DNA of 64,000 nucleotides, taken from Paenibacillus sp. V4I7. Lineage in GTDB: Bacteria > Bacillota > Bacilli > Paenibacillales > NBRC-103111. The stretch covers positions 8,212,931 to 8,276,930 of the forward strand of contig NZ_JAUSZD010000002.1 of the NCBI RefSeq assembly GCF_030817275.1, given 5' to 3'. Below, piece after piece: positions 1 to 8,481 of this stretch. Numbering within the stretch: position 1 is the first letter of the stretch; each line of letters begins with the position of its first letter. The notes beneath the pieces were generated by a model. That model was not told where the DNA came from. It searched no databases and saw only the letters and a program-made list of their open reading frames with translations. The position numbers and the translations under genes were made by a program.

Positions 1-159
1 ATCAGTGAGAAAACGGTGAAAATACATCTGGCTAATATTATGAGCAAAATTGGTATAGGCTCGATGCGAAAGCTGCTTGCGATGCTTCTGCAGCAGGCTT
101 TAACACTTTCAAATCGAACGAGTGAATCCAGTAGAATAACGACAATAGGGATGAGCTAA
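1..159 (+). CDS. LuxR-family response regulator, C-terminal fragment
   Basis: The window opens inside a reading frame that ends at TAA 157-159. The first residues, ISEKTVKIHLANIMSKIGI, match the recognition-helix part of a LuxR/FixJ-type helix-turn-helix (pattern lsekTVkxHlxnImxKlgv). About 33 further residues follow without a recognisable motif. The upstream part, including any receiver domain, lies outside the window, so the sensory input cannot be stated. A terminator follows directly, which separates it from the exopolysaccharide block downstream. Confidence 0.85.
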   Translation: MSEKTVKIHLANIMSKIGIGSMRKLLAMLLQQALTLSNRTSESSRITTIGMS

Positions 160-164
160 GACCC

Positions 165-205
165 AAGAGAAGACTCCTAAAACAGGGATTCTTCTCTTTT
201 TTTAT
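165..205 (+). terminator. Rho-independent terminator after the LuxR-type gene
   Basis: The arm AAGAGAAGA pairs with TCTTCTCTT. A short interrupted inner stem and an A-rich loop lie between the arms, and a run of T follows. It starts six bases after the stop codon of the LuxR-type gene. Confidence 0.85.
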
Positions 206-252
206 GAGGATTTTCCTTGATACAATTTGGAACCTAAATAGCAATAATTATA

Positions 253-311
253 TTGACATGATACAAAAAGTATCTTAAAGTAATACTTAACATTATGATA
301 CAAATAGTATC
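253..311 (+). promoter_or_regulatory. Promoter with two Xre-type operators
   Basis: A TTGACA box at 253-258 is followed immediately by the palindrome GATACAAAAAGTATC (260-274), which fills the -35/-10 spacer. A second copy, GATACAAATAGTATC, lies at 297-311. The -10 box is weak (around 276-282). The two operators belong to the GATACAnnnTGTAwC family found repeatedly near 45.2-48.8 kb, so repression by the Xre-like protein encoded at 47693-48070 is inferred. This is the only clear promoter for the block 367-9490. Confidence 0.65.
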
Positions 312-366
312 AAAGGATGCGTTATTTTCTACCAAATGTAAAGTAGACTTTCTACGGAGGGGAATC

Positions 367-1125
367 ATGGAAATCAATTTTAAAGAATATCTACTGATTA
401 TAAAGAAACGCTTGTGGCTCATCATTTTTTGCGTACTGGTGACAACCATTTTAACAGCGTGGTATACCTCATCCAATTATCAGCCTATTTACCAAGCTTC
501 GACCAAGTTGATCGTCAATAAAACCTTTGAACAGGATCAATCAGGCACGGAACAAATCGATTATGGGGCGATCGGTGTGAATATGGCCCTCATTAATACC
601 TATAAAGAAATCATCAGGACCCCAGCTATTATGGATAAAGTCGTTCAACGATACCCCGATTTAAATGTATCCACAGACCAACTAATTTCAATCGTCAATG
701 TTTCCAATCTCAATGAAACACAAGTCATGTCGATCGTTGCACGGCATTTTTCCCATGAAAGAGCAGTGAGAATCGCGAACGCCGTTTCGGATGTCTTTCA
801 ATCCGAAATCCCCAAGATTATGAAAGTTGATAATATAACCATTTTAAATAGAGCCAAAGTACAGGACAATCCCATACCCATTAATAAAAAATCTAATCAA
901 TACATCATTTTAAGCTTTGTAGCCTCCCTAGCAGTAATGGTCGGTCTTACCTTCCTGCTAGATGCATTAGACGATACGTTAAAAACAGATGAAGATATTC
1001 GCGAGGTATTTGAAGTATCGACAATAGGGTACATACCTAAAGTGAAAAACAAAGAATTGCGAACCAAGCAAAAAAATAAATTTAGAAAAAAAGCAGGGGA
1101 ACCGTCATATGCCAAAACCATCTAA
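367..1125 (+). CDS. Wzz/CapA-type chain-length regulator (EpsA-like)
   Basis: This 252-residue membrane protein should act with the BY-kinase encoded next to control polymer length and export at the cell membrane. It has the usual Wzz layout: a short cytoplasmic start (EINFKEYLLIIKKRLWL), a first membrane segment near residues 18-35, an extracellular domain, a proline-bearing stretch before the second segment (QDNPIPINKK) and a second segment near 180-200. A cytoplasmic tail rich in Lys follows. The start at 367 is chosen because GGAGGGG precedes it; an upstream in-frame ATG at 295 lies inside an operator. It overlaps the kinase gene by 17 bases, the standard epsA-epsB arrangement. Confidence 0.9.
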   Translation: MEINFKEYLLIIKKRLWLIIFCVLVTTILTAWYTSSNYQPIYQASTKLIVNKTFEQDQSGTEQIDYGAIGVNMALINTYKEIIRTPAIMDKVVQRYPDLNVSTDQLISIVNVSNLNETQVMSIVARHFSHERAVRIANAVSDVFQSEIPKIMKVDNITILNRAKVQDNPIPINKKSNQYIILSFVASLAVMVGLTFLLDALDDTLKTDEDIREVFEVSTIGYIPKVKNKELRTKQKNKFRKKAGEPSYAKTI

Positions 1126-1774
1126 TAATTCTACAATTATGATGCAAGTTCATCCGGATTCCTCCACCTCCGAAGCTTATCGTTCTTTAAGATTTAATAT
1201 TGAATGCTCCGTCTTCGGACGTGAGGCGAAGACGATTACGATTACTTCATCTGGGCGAGGTGAAGGGAAAACGACGACAGCCGTTAATTTGGCAGTGGCT
1301 TATGCTCAGATCGGAAAAAAAGTGATTCTGCTTGATGCGGATTTGCGTAATCCTTCTATCCATCTTGCATTTGGTGAAGATAATGGCATTGGATTGACGA
1401 ATTATTTGGTACATCAGAACGCATTGGATGGGATCATACGAGAAACAATCATTGAAAATCTGTCTATTTTGACCACAGGACCTGTGCAACAGAATCCGTC
1501 CAGTTTATTGGCATCGAAATCTATGGATGACCTCTTGGTAGAACTAAGAGCGAAATACGACATGGTTATTGTGGATACAACATCGGTCTTAACATTAACT
1601 GACGCCAAAATAATGGCGAGTAAATGCGATGGGGTGCTTCTCATTGTGGAATATGGCAAGGTGAAGCGTGGCGCAGCCAAGAAGGTGAAAGAGGAGCTAA
1701 TGCTCGCGAAAGCCAAGTTGATTGGGGTGGTTATGAACGAAATAAAAGACCATCATGCGGCAACTTATCTGTAA
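1109..1774 (+). CDS. BY-kinase / CpsD-CapB family tyrosine kinase (EpsB-like)
   Basis: A 221-residue cytoplasmic ATPase that, with the Wzz-like partner, forms the bacterial tyrosine kinase of polysaccharide export. Visible motifs are the Walker A GRGEGKTTT (about residues 49-57), the Walker A' LLDADLRNP and a Walker B-like MVIVDTTSV. The last is unusual: this family normally reads hhhDTPP, whereas here the two prolines are T and S. The C-terminal tyrosine cluster is reduced to a single Tyr in HHAATYL. Substrates are unknown. The altered Walker B and poor Tyr tail make its autophosphorylation capacity less certain than the assignment to the family. Confidence 0.88.
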   Translation: MPKPSNNSTIMMQVHPDSSTSEAYRSLRFNIECSVFGREAKTITITSSGRGEGKTTTAVNLAVAYAQIGKKVILLDADLRNPSIHLAFGEDNGIGLTNYLVHQNALDGIIRETIIENLSILTTGPVQQNPSSLLASKSMDDLLVELRAKYDMVIVDTTSVLTLTDAKIMASKCDGVLLIVEYGKVKRGAAKKVKEELMLAKAKLIGVVMNEIKDHHAATYL

Positions 1775-1819
1775 GCTTTGTCTGAAAAAATTGTAGTAAG
1801 GGGAGCGAGTTTATAGCTA

Positions 1820-3103
1820 ATGAGACAAAAAAGACGAAAGCCGCATCGGCGAGCCGTGAGAACCGCCTGTATCCTGACGCTGAGCTTTGGCATTCTGGCC
1901 GGATGCTCAGATACAGCCCCGTTAAATCCGGATGCTAATTCTGTCTATCAGGAGCAAGCGTTAAAAAGTGTTAAAGTATTTAAGGTCATAAATCAAAAAA
2001 TTGGAGATCCGCTCGAACGTGCAGCGGAAGTTCATTCCTCCGTTCAATTTGATGTTACAGCCAAGGTTGCTGGGGACATTGACCAAATCCTGAAAAAGCG
2101 CGGGGATATGCTTCAAGAAGGAGACGTCATCGTCAAATTGAAGTCAAGCGAGGCCTCAGCCCAGCGAGAAGCAGCGGATGCGGCTGTCAAAACGGCCCAG
2201 GAAGCCATAGAAAAAGCGAAAATTAGAGCAAAAAAAGAAATGGAAAGCCAGAAGTTGGAAATGAGCAACACCATTCAAAAAATGGAGTTAGGCATGACGA
2301 CCTTACTGCGGAATTACAATAAAATGAAAAACGACTATGATATTGGTCTGGTTACGAAAGCCCAGCTGTATCAGATGGAAAACCAAATGATGAATGCCCG
2401 CATGGATCTGGATCAGCTCAAACATAAACTAAGCATTTTGGAACCGATTGATGCTACTTCCGAATTGGAAGATCAGCTCAAAAATGCCCGAATTACTTTG
2501 CAGCAGATAGACCAATCCATGAAAAGCCTTGAAGTGAAAGCCCCTGTGAGTGGCCTATTGACGGAGATGCCGCTCGAAGGTTGGATGTCCTTGCAACCGG
2601 GTGCTACGATCGGTGTTATTCAGAGACTGGATCCGATTAAAATTAAAGCGCAGCTAACGGAAGAAGAAACGAAACGCTTAAGTGACAAGACAGAGCTGTC
2701 CTACTTCATAGCAGGAACCAAACAGAAGTACAAAGGGAGGATCAGTTATCTCTCCAAGGTTATCGATCCGGAAACGAAAGCCTATGAAATCAACCTAGAA
2801 GTGCCTAACAAAGATTTGGCCTTGAAGCCTGGCATGAAGCTAAGGATTCAAATGACAGAAGAGAAAGACCAAATCGTTCCCACAGTGCCAACGTATAGTA
2901 TCGTTAAAGAGGGTGATGATGCCTTCGTATTCGTACTTACGGGAGATATTGTCGAGAAGCGCAGCGTACAGCTTGGAAGACTAAATGAACCTAACCAAGA
3001 AGTGCTTTCCGGTGTCAAAGAAGGGGAATTGGTTGTGAAATCCAATCCTAATCAGTTAAGAGACAAAGAAAAAGTCCAGATGACAGCAATTGAAGAGCAA
3101 TAA
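1820..3103 (+). CDS. HlyD/MacA-like membrane-fusion lipoprotein
   Basis: A 427-residue periplasmic-adaptor-type protein. The N terminus is basic and hydrophobic and ends in a lipobox (ILAGC), so a lipid-anchored extracellular location is expected. A barrel-sandwich (lipoyl-like) half-motif with GDVIVKLKSSEA sits near residue 100. A long Gln/Lys/Glu-rich coiled-coil hairpin spans about 115-235, then the second half-motif (VKAPVSGLLTEMPLEGWMSLQPGATI) and a beta-barrel domain follow. In Gram-positives such adaptors work with ABC exporters of peptides. The gene lies in the same run as the exporter at 6658-8481, so assistance in exporting the module 1 peptide is inferred; no MacB-like permease is present nearby. 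Confidence 0.85.
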   Translation: MRQKRRKPHRRAVRTACILTLSFGILAGCSDTAPLNPDANSVYQEQALKSVKVFKVINQKIGDPLERAAEVHSSVQFDVTAKVAGDIDQILKKRGDMLQEGDVIVKLKSSEASAQREAADAAVKTAQEAIEKAKIRAKKEMESQKLEMSNTIQKMELGMTTLLRNYNKMKNDYDIGLVTKAQLYQMENQMMNARMDLDQLKHKLSILEPIDATSELEDQLKNARITLQQIDQSMKSLEVKAPVSGLLTEMPLEGWMSLQPGATIGVIQRLDPIKIKAQLTEEETKRLSDKTELSYFIAGTKQKYKGRISYLSKVIDPETKAYEINLEVPNKDLALKPGMKLRIQMTEEKDQIVPTVPTYSIVKEGDDAFVFVLTGDIVEKRSVQLGRLNEPNQEVLSGVKEGELVVKSNPNQLRDKEKVQMTAIEEQ

Positions 3104-4848
3104 TGAAAAAATGGAGTGACTTGAAATTGAAAATAAATTGGAAACAAACGATGGTCATGTTCATCTTATCCGTCTCCCTAGTGATTCCATCCGCGTCTTT
3201 TCATGCTTCAGCAGATGAGAAATATACGCAGTCATCTAGTCTGACTAGCTATCAGCTTACCGATGCGATCAAGGTGGAAGTTAAAAGCATTTTAAATGAA
3301 TCAACCTCTGAAGGAACTAGAATTGCCGCTGTTGTACGTATCTATAACAATGGAGATCGCTTGACTGGGGTCCCGGAATATGAGGTTCGTGTCAAGACGC
3401 AAGAAGGCTTGGAATATATCATGCGTCCGAGTCAAGCTAATGTCAAAAATATTCAACCTAGAGAGACTGCTGAGCTTAGTTATATGAATGTAGTGGATCG
3501 TTATGATAATTTTTCATTGACCGAACTTTCTTGGCTGGATGTGGATGAATTCGTCTATCCCAAACAAGAAAAGAGAATCATATCCATCCCAGTATCAGCC
3601 ATAGAATGGAAAGGGGAGAAGGCTGTCCTTTCTGATCCCGCTGTGATGAAGAAATGGGAAGATACGTTTACGATTCCAGTGTTATCAAGCACGGTAGAAT
3701 ACAAACCGATTAGCCTTAATGAACAGAATACACCAGATGGCCCCATGACGATTGTTGGTTTGCTTGCAACGAATAAGGGGGATAAGAAAACAACGATACC
3801 CGATTTTCGAATAAATGGAGTATCCGACAAAAAGGTATATACCGGCAAAAGGCTGGAACAAGATAAGCTGTTACTCGACCCAGGCGAGCAGCATTATGTC
3901 CACTATGCCATTCCAGTTAGGGATAGGATGGAGCTGAAGAGCTTATCTATCCTGACGCCCGAAGACTTCGCGGTTGACGACAAAACGCATAACAATTATT
4001 TAATAGGCAGATTGATGATTACACTGCCAGGTGCTGATAGTAATCTGCGGTTTTTAAATCAACTAGTACAGTATGAATGGAATAAGCCTATTAAGTTTGA
4101 TCCGTTATACAAGTTGATAAGACCTGAAGTGGATGTTTCCATGGTGGATTTACAATTGCATGAAAGCGCCGGCGGGGGCTTTAAAGCAGCAGTTGCTAAG
4201 TTCAAGCTGCTCAATCATAGCGAAAGTCCGATGCAGGTTCCTCATTTCCAAGCAGAGCTGTCAAGCGTTAGCGGTAAAAAATACTTAGGCACCAGACAAA
4301 GTACGCTAGTAGAAACGCTTATTCCGAATATAAGCTATGTGATCTACTATTCATTCATCATACCGAGCACGGAAACTGGTGAGCAGCTGGCCATGCAGAT
4401 TTTGGATACTAAAAGCGTTGAGCCTTACAGCATTCCGCTCGCTGCTTTCAAGACAAAGGTAATGGAAGAAACAAGCGATAAGTCGCTTGCCTTCTACCCC
4501 TTTCAAGTTACTTTGAATGATTGGTCGACAGGGGCCAACTATAATATGGCATCGGGAAGTTTACCTTACTCGTATAAGCTGAATTTGGATTTTAATATCA
4601 AGCTGCAGGACGAAGTCGTCGTCGATCAAAGCTTCTCCAAGATGAGGCTCGAATTGGCCGATGCCAAAAACAGAATTATGGTAACGAAGGTTCTTTCGTT
4701 TACTGGCGAGAACAAGTTGGTTAGCGGGACTCAGACCATCAATTTTGATTTAGATCGATTTGAAACAACGGTATATCTTCGTATATACGAAATTATTGAT
4801 ACACCCTTCGGGGAAGCAAGACGACTTATCCAAACTTTGAAGCGATAG
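3103..4848 (+). CDS. Unknown secreted protein with repeated beta-rich domains
   Basis: A 581-residue protein with no family I can name. A basic start and a hydrophobic stretch (MVMFILSVSLVIPSASFHASA) form a signal peptide, and no later membrane segment is evident. The mature part appears to be built from about four similar blocks of roughly 100-120 residues, each with patterns like 'vVRIYNNGD..tgvPeYEVRV' or 'aKFKLLNHSESPMQVPHFQAEL' followed by 'i.P.....ysf.iP', typical of Ig-like or DUF4352-like beta sandwiches. Its start overlaps the stop of the adaptor gene (TAATG), implying translational coupling. It ends 12 bases before the candidate precursor peptide, so a role in polymer or peptide export at the cell surface is possible but unproven. 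Confidence 0.7.
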   Translation: MKKWSDLKLKINWKQTMVMFILSVSLVIPSASFHASADEKYTQSSSLTSYQLTDAIKVEVKSILNESTSEGTRIAAVVRIYNNGDRLTGVPEYEVRVKTQEGLEYIMRPSQANVKNIQPRETAELSYMNVVDRYDNFSLTELSWLDVDEFVYPKQEKRIISIPVSAIEWKGEKAVLSDPAVMKKWEDTFTIPVLSSTVEYKPISLNEQNTPDGPMTIVGLLATNKGDKKTTIPDFRINGVSDKKVYTGKRLEQDKLLLDPGEQHYVHYAIPVRDRMELKSLSILTPEDFAVDDKTHNNYLIGRLMITLPGADSNLRFLNQLVQYEWNKPIKFDPLYKLIRPEVDVSMVDLQLHESAGGGFKAAVAKFKLLNHSESPMQVPHFQAELSSVSGKKYLGTRQSTLVETLIPNISYVIYYSFIIPSTETGEQLAMQILDTKSVEPYSIPLAAFKTKVMEETSDKSLAFYPFQVTLNDWSTGANYNMASGSLPYSYKLNLDFNIKLQDEVVVDQSFSKMRLELADAKNRIMVTKVLSFTGENKLVSGTQTINFDLDRFETTVYLRIYEIIDTPFGEARRLIQTLKR

Positions 4849-4860
4849 GAGAGTGAGACA

Positions 4861-5070
4861 ATGGAAGAAAATGCGAAGAGGGAACAAAAATTGTATGCGC
4901 GGCCCATGGTTTTAAGTCAACAACCGGTTCGATTTGAGACAGCTCAAAGCTGGAATAAAGGCCACGGTAACCTGAATCACCCGGGTACAGGGAATGGCGG
5001 CATTCATTATCCGAACCCTCCGTACACCGGACCGCATAACGGTAACGGAGGCGGCAACGGTAACAAGTAA
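4861..5070 (+). CDS. Candidate RiPP precursor peptide, Gly/Asn-rich core (module 1)
   Basis: A 69-residue peptide with a good ribosome site (AGGAGAGTGAGACA before the ATG). The first 26 residues are charged and include LYARPMVL, which fits the YxxP recognition element that PqqD-like RRE domains bind in lasso-type leaders. Then comes FETAQSWNKG, and from residue 35 a tail dominated by Gly, Asn, His and Pro, ending NGNGGGNGNK. After Glu26 there is no Asp, Glu or Cys, so neither a lasso macrolactam nor a thioether or disulfide ring could form. It is followed by a hairpin and then a kinase-like gene, a PqqD-like gene, a peptidase and an exporter. I recognise no named family. Confidence 0.7.
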   Translation: MEENAKREQKLYARPMVLSQQPVRFETAQSWNKGHGNLNHPGTGNGGIHYPNPPYTGPHNGNGGGNGNK

Positions 5071-5081
5071 GTTTGTCCAAG

Positions 5082-5110
5082 GAGGTCAATAGTGATAGGC
5101 TATTGACCTC
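5082..5110 (+). promoter_or_regulatory. Strong intergenic hairpin after precursor 1
   Basis: A perfect 11-base-pair stem (GAGGTCAATAG against CTATTGACCTC) with a 7-base loop lies between the peptide stop codon and the kinase-like gene. No T-run follows, so it may act as an RNA stabiliser or processing signal that raises precursor over enzyme expression rather than as a terminator. A hairpin in the equivalent position follows the lasso precursor at 11793-11820. Confidence 0.7.
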
Positions 5111-5140
5111 GAATTTCAATTCGACCCCAGGGGATGAAGC

Positions 5141-5926
5141 ATGGAACTCTTTTATACACAAATTGGTGAGCATGTCATTCATTTGATTTGTCAATCTGAA
5201 GCATTAATGGGCATCATACGTAAGAACTTCCAAGCTGCGGATCCGATCGTAAGTAAACCCGATCTCGTTATTTATATCAAAGGGGGATATGGGATTCCCT
5301 TTGTTGATTATTACGTCGAAATTACCAAAGAAGTCGATAGCATCTCCTTCCGCAGGGCTGATTATTTGATCGAAGCAGAATTGGATTATCGTTACGCTGT
5401 TATTTCCGTAAACAATGAATTGGCTTTAAAGCATGCCTTAATGAATATGTACAGCTCCTATGTGGTTCATCACAAGTGGGGACTGTTAATTCATTCTTCC
5501 TGCGTCATGGATAAGGGAAGAGCGTATCTGTTTGCAGGCCATTCCGGTGCTGGTAAATCTACCGCAGCTAAACTGTCAATGCCTCGTAACCTTCTTTCCG
5601 ATGAAGCAACTGTTGTCAAAATTACGCCGGATAAGGTGACCATCTTTAACTCCCCATTTCGAAGTGAGCTGGACAGAACAACAGGCGCTGAAGAAAATAG
5701 TCCGCTAGCCGGGATTTATTTATTGAATCAGGCCGTCGATAATCACATCGTTCCGCTTAGCAAGTCGAGTGGATTCCTTCATCTCATGGATAAAGTGTTT
5801 TATTGGTCTCACAGCCCTGAAGAAATCAGGGATATACTTCAATTGTTGCAGCAATTGGTCAACTCGGTCTCGATTTGCGAGCTGCATTTTCAAAAAAACG
5901 ATACATTTTGGGAGTTGATTTCGTAA
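5141..5926 (+). CDS. HPr-kinase-like peptide kinase candidate (module 1)
   Basis: A 261-residue protein with an HPr kinase-type P-loop, GHSGAGKST (about residues 134-142), preceded by the conserved LIHSSCV strand and followed by LLSDEATVV. This matches the catalytic half of kinases that phosphorylate paeninodin-type lasso peptides. The N-terminal half is divergent. It is not the metabolic HprK: it lacks the HprK N-terminal domain and sits next to a PqqD-like protein and an exporter. The partner peptide has no C-terminal Ser, so the target, if any, would be one of Thr27, Ser30, Thr43, Tyr50, Tyr55 or Thr56. The stop codon overlaps the next start (TAATG). Confidence 0.75.
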   Translation: MELFYTQIGEHVIHLICQSEALMGIIRKNFQAADPIVSKPDLVIYIKGGYGIPFVDYYVEITKEVDSISFRRADYLIEAELDYRYAVISVNNELALKHALMNMYSSYVVHHKWGLLIHSSCVMDKGRAYLFAGHSGAGKSTAAKLSMPRNLLSDEATVVKITPDKVTIFNSPFRSELDRTTGAEENSPLAGIYLLNQAVDNHIVPLSKSSGFLHLMDKVFYWSHSPEEIRDILQLLQQLVNSVSICELHFQKNDTFWELIS

Positions 5927-6195
5927 TGACCCAGTACCTTCGGATGAATGATTATGAGTCTATTCAACTGGATATGGAATGGATTATTTTGAACACAGAT
6001 GAGTATAACTTAACGAAGTTAAATGGAGTGGGCGGATTTTGCTGGTCATTGCTTGGTGCAGCTCAGACGGTAAGCTCCCTCAGCGAAGCAATTCGGAAGG
6101 AGTATGAATCCGTCGACGAAACGGTTGAAGAAGATATTGAAGCGTTCCTGAACGATATGATTGGACGCGGCTTGGTTCAATATGCAGTTTCGTAA
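5926..6195 (+). CDS. PqqD-like RiPP recognition element protein (module 1)
   Basis: An 89-residue PqqD-fold protein, expected to bind the leader of the module 1 peptide and present it to the processing enzymes. Features of the fold are visible: an N-terminal strand pair ending in the 'TDEYNLTKLNGVGGFCWSLL' turn-helix segment, then a helical 'ETVEEDIEAFLNDMIGRGLV' winged-helix-like end. The start at 5926 is preferred because it overlaps the kinase stop as ATGA-type coupling and removes 17 unlikely residues of a longer reading. It overlaps the peptidase gene by 14 bases. A second, clearly different PqqD-like gene serves the lasso module. Confidence 0.82.
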   Translation: MTQYLRMNDYESIQLDMEWIILNTDEYNLTKLNGVGGFCWSLLGAAQTVSSLSEAIRKEYESVDETVEEDIEAFLNDMIGRGLVQYAVS

Positions 6196-6637
6196 GGAAT
6201 TCCTACAGCTTATTACTCATGTAATGGAAAAGAGAGGATGGATCGAGCTTCCGGCTCGAGGAACGAGTATGTATCCTTTTATCAAGAAGGGGGATATTTG
6301 CCGTTTTGTATCCACTGAGGCTGCAAACATAAAGAAAGGCGATATCATCTTATTTCATACACCTCATGGTAACTTAGTCGCCCATCGTTTTTGCCGATTG
6401 GTAACTAGGAACGAGCGGTTGCATTACCTTTGTAAGGGAGATACCAACTTAGCGCATGATGAGGCTATTGCATTGGATCAGCTGATTGGCAAGATGATCT
6501 GGATTAGGCGAAATGAGCGGATCATCCATGTAACGAATCTAGCCGCTTATGTTTGGGGCCAAACCGTTCTCTCATTCCCCATGATATCGCTATTGTTAAG
6601 AGTTTATTTAAATCGAAGAGAAAGCACGCAAGTGTAG
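6182..6637 (+). CDS. S24/S26 (SipW-type) signal peptidase-like protein
   Basis: A 151-residue serine peptidase-like protein. The nucleophile motif is ARGTSMYPFIKKGD with Ser29, followed by KKGDIILF and AHRF with His68 and then a KGDTN box. This is the Ser-His arrangement of SipW/archaeal-type signal peptidases rather than the Ser-Lys dyad of bacterial type I. A hydrophobic stretch near the C terminus (YVWGQTVLSFPMISLLLRVYL) could anchor it in the membrane. In module 1 it occupies the place that the B2 cysteine peptidase has in the lasso module, so leader removal or export-coupled cleavage of the 69-residue peptide is a reasonable inference. Confidence 0.78.
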   Translation: MQFRKEFLQLITHVMEKRGWIELPARGTSMYPFIKKGDICRFVSTEAANIKKGDIILFHTPHGNLVAHRFCRLVTRNERLHYLCKGDTNLAHDEAIALDQLIGKMIWIRRNERIIHVTNLAAYVWGQTVLSFPMISLLLRVYLNRRESTQV

Positions 6638-6657
6638 ACTTTCTGTGGAGTGTCCAT

Positions 6658-8481
6658 ATGACAGGAATAATTCGAAGGTACCTACTTGCCGTTAGAGAAT
6701 ACATTACTTTCAAAGACATTAAGAAAACCTACACCTTACTGACTCCATATATGCTGCAGCACTGGAAGGCGTATGCAATTCTCTTTTTCTTGTTATTCGT
6801 TGATATCACCCTAACGTTGGCCTATTCGTGGTTCTTTGGAAACCTAACGGACGCTGCTATTCAAAGTAACTTCGCACGTATGAAATGGTTAATTCCCGTT
6901 GGAGTTAGCTTTGTTATTCTTAGTATTTCTTCGACTTATCTGAGTACTGTTTTTGAAACCATTGCAACAAATGCTGTGAAGAGGGATTTTTCCATACACT
7001 TATTTAAACATATATTGCTTTTATCTGGAAAGGATATTTCCAATCACCATTCTGGTGAGTTAATGTCTCACTTCTCCAATGATATTCATAGCATTAACGG
7101 TGTTATCGGCAGAAGCCTAATTGATCTTATAAGACTCCCCTTTATCTATCTAGCTGTTTTGGTTTATTTGATGCAAATTAGCTGGAAATTAGCGCTTATA
7201 TGCGTACTAGTCGCTCCGATTGCTATGCTATTTAGTGTTATCTTTGGTTTATTACTCCGTAACAATGGCAGACTGGTTCATAACCTGATAGGACATATTA
7301 GTTCCCTTCTAAATGAAACATTTCATGGGTTGCAAGTCATTCGATCTTTTACCATGGAGAAATCAATATTTGCAAAATATGTTAGTAAAAATCAAGAACT
7401 CTATACCCTAGAGTTAAGGAATGCAAAACTGCGTGGATGGTTTTATGTAGGGGGTCACGCTGTTTCTACGATAACTTTTCTTGTAAGCCTCTGCATGGGT
7501 TCGTATTACGTCTCATTAGGTTTAATATCAGTAGGTTCCTTGCTAATTTTTGTTAATCTGGTTAACCATTTGGTTTATCCAATGACAGAGCTCGCTGGGC
7601 AATGGGCAGGCTTTCAAAGATCTGCTTCAGCTATGGAAAGAATACTCAAAATCTTGGAGCAGCCAACAGAATCAACTGATTTACCGTTAGCCGTCCAGTC
7701 TAGGCCATTGGTGAAGTCTATTCAGTTTCAGGACATAACGTTTAGCTATGATGGACTTACCAACATTTTTGATCATTTAAATTTGCAGATTCCGGCCGGA
7801 AAGGTCGTTGCCATAGTCGGTTTGAGCGGGGCAGGGAAAACGACATTATTTAATCTGCTCTTAGCATTTTACAAACCGCAATTAGGTAAGATCTTCATTG
7901 ATGATCGTTCTAGTGAAGCATTCTCGCCTTCCGAATTAAGGAGTTTATTTGCCCATGTTTCTCAAGAAACCTTTCTATTTGGCGGTACGATAAGGGAAAA
8001 CCTGCTATTAGCTCGAGAGGGTATTACGGATGCAGAGATGATGCAGGCTGCAACGATTGCCAACATCCATCCTTACATCATATCTCTTCCTCATGGCTAT
8101 GACACTGAAATTGGGGAGAGAGGGGTAAGGCTGTCCGGTGGACAAAAACAGCGCATGGCTATTGCCCGCGCAGTGTTAAAAAATGCTCCGATCCTCTTGC
8201 TGGATGAGGCTACCTCCGCCTTGGACAATGAGACTGAGCATCAAGTAAAGGAAGCCCTGCATCGATTAATGGTTGGCCGAACAACGCTTATCATTGCCCA
8301 TCGATTATCGACTGTTCAGAACGCTGATTTAATCATTGTCATGGATAAAGGGAAAATCGTCCAAACAGGACGTCATAACGATTTATTGCTGGAGAATGGA
8401 CTGTATAACAGTTTATATCGGAAGGGATTTCAGAAAGGGGGAGAGATCGTTGATCATTACTATGATACAAGCGTTATATGA
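6658..8481 (+). CDS. ABC exporter, fused TMD-NBD half-transporter (module 1)
   Basis: A 607-residue type I exporter: about six membrane segments in residues 25-310, then a nucleotide-binding domain with Walker A GLSGAGKTT (about 387-395), signature LSGGQKQR (about 492-499), Walker B ILLLDEATSALD and the switch histidine in AHRLST. There is no N-terminal C39 peptidase, so leader cleavage must come from another protein, fitting the adjacent S26-type peptidase. The start at 6658 has GGAG ten bases upstream; a longer in-frame reading overlaps the peptidase gene and lacks support. It probably works as a homodimer exporting the module 1 peptide. Confidence 0.88.
   Translation: MTGIIRRYLLAVREYITFKDIKKTYTLLTPYMLQHWKAYAILFFLLFVDITLTLAYSWFFGNLTDAAIQSNFARMKWLIPVGVSFVILSISSTYLSTVFETIATNAVKRDFSIHLFKHILLLSGKDISNHHSGELMSHFSNDIHSINGVIGRSLIDLIRLPFIYLAVLVYLMQISWKLALICVLVAPIAMLFSVIFGLLLRNNGRLVHNLIGHISSLLNETFHGLQVIRSFTMEKSIFAKYVSKNQELYTLELRNAKLRGWFYVGGHAVSTITFLVSLCMGSYYVSLGLISVGSLLIFVNLVNHLVYPMTELAGQWAGFQRSASAMERILKILEQPTESTDLPLAVQSRPLVKSIQFQDITFSYDGLTNIFDHLNLQIPAGKVVAIVGLSGAGKTTLFNLLLAFYKPQLGKIFIDDRSSEAFSPSELRSLFAHVSQETFLFGGTIRENLLLAREGITDAEMMQAATIANIHPYIISLPHGYDTEIGERGVRLSGGQKQRMAIARAVLKNAPILLLDEATSALDNETEHQVKEALHRLMVGRTTLIIAHRLSTVQNADLIIVMDKGKIVQTGRHNDLLLENGLYNSLYRKGFQKGGEIVDHYYDTSVI

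Noticed and set aside
4861..5070. Reading the 69-residue peptide as a second lasso precursor
   Set aside because: No Asp or Glu occurs after residue 26, so no position 7-9 acid is available for any leader cleavage site compatible with the motif.
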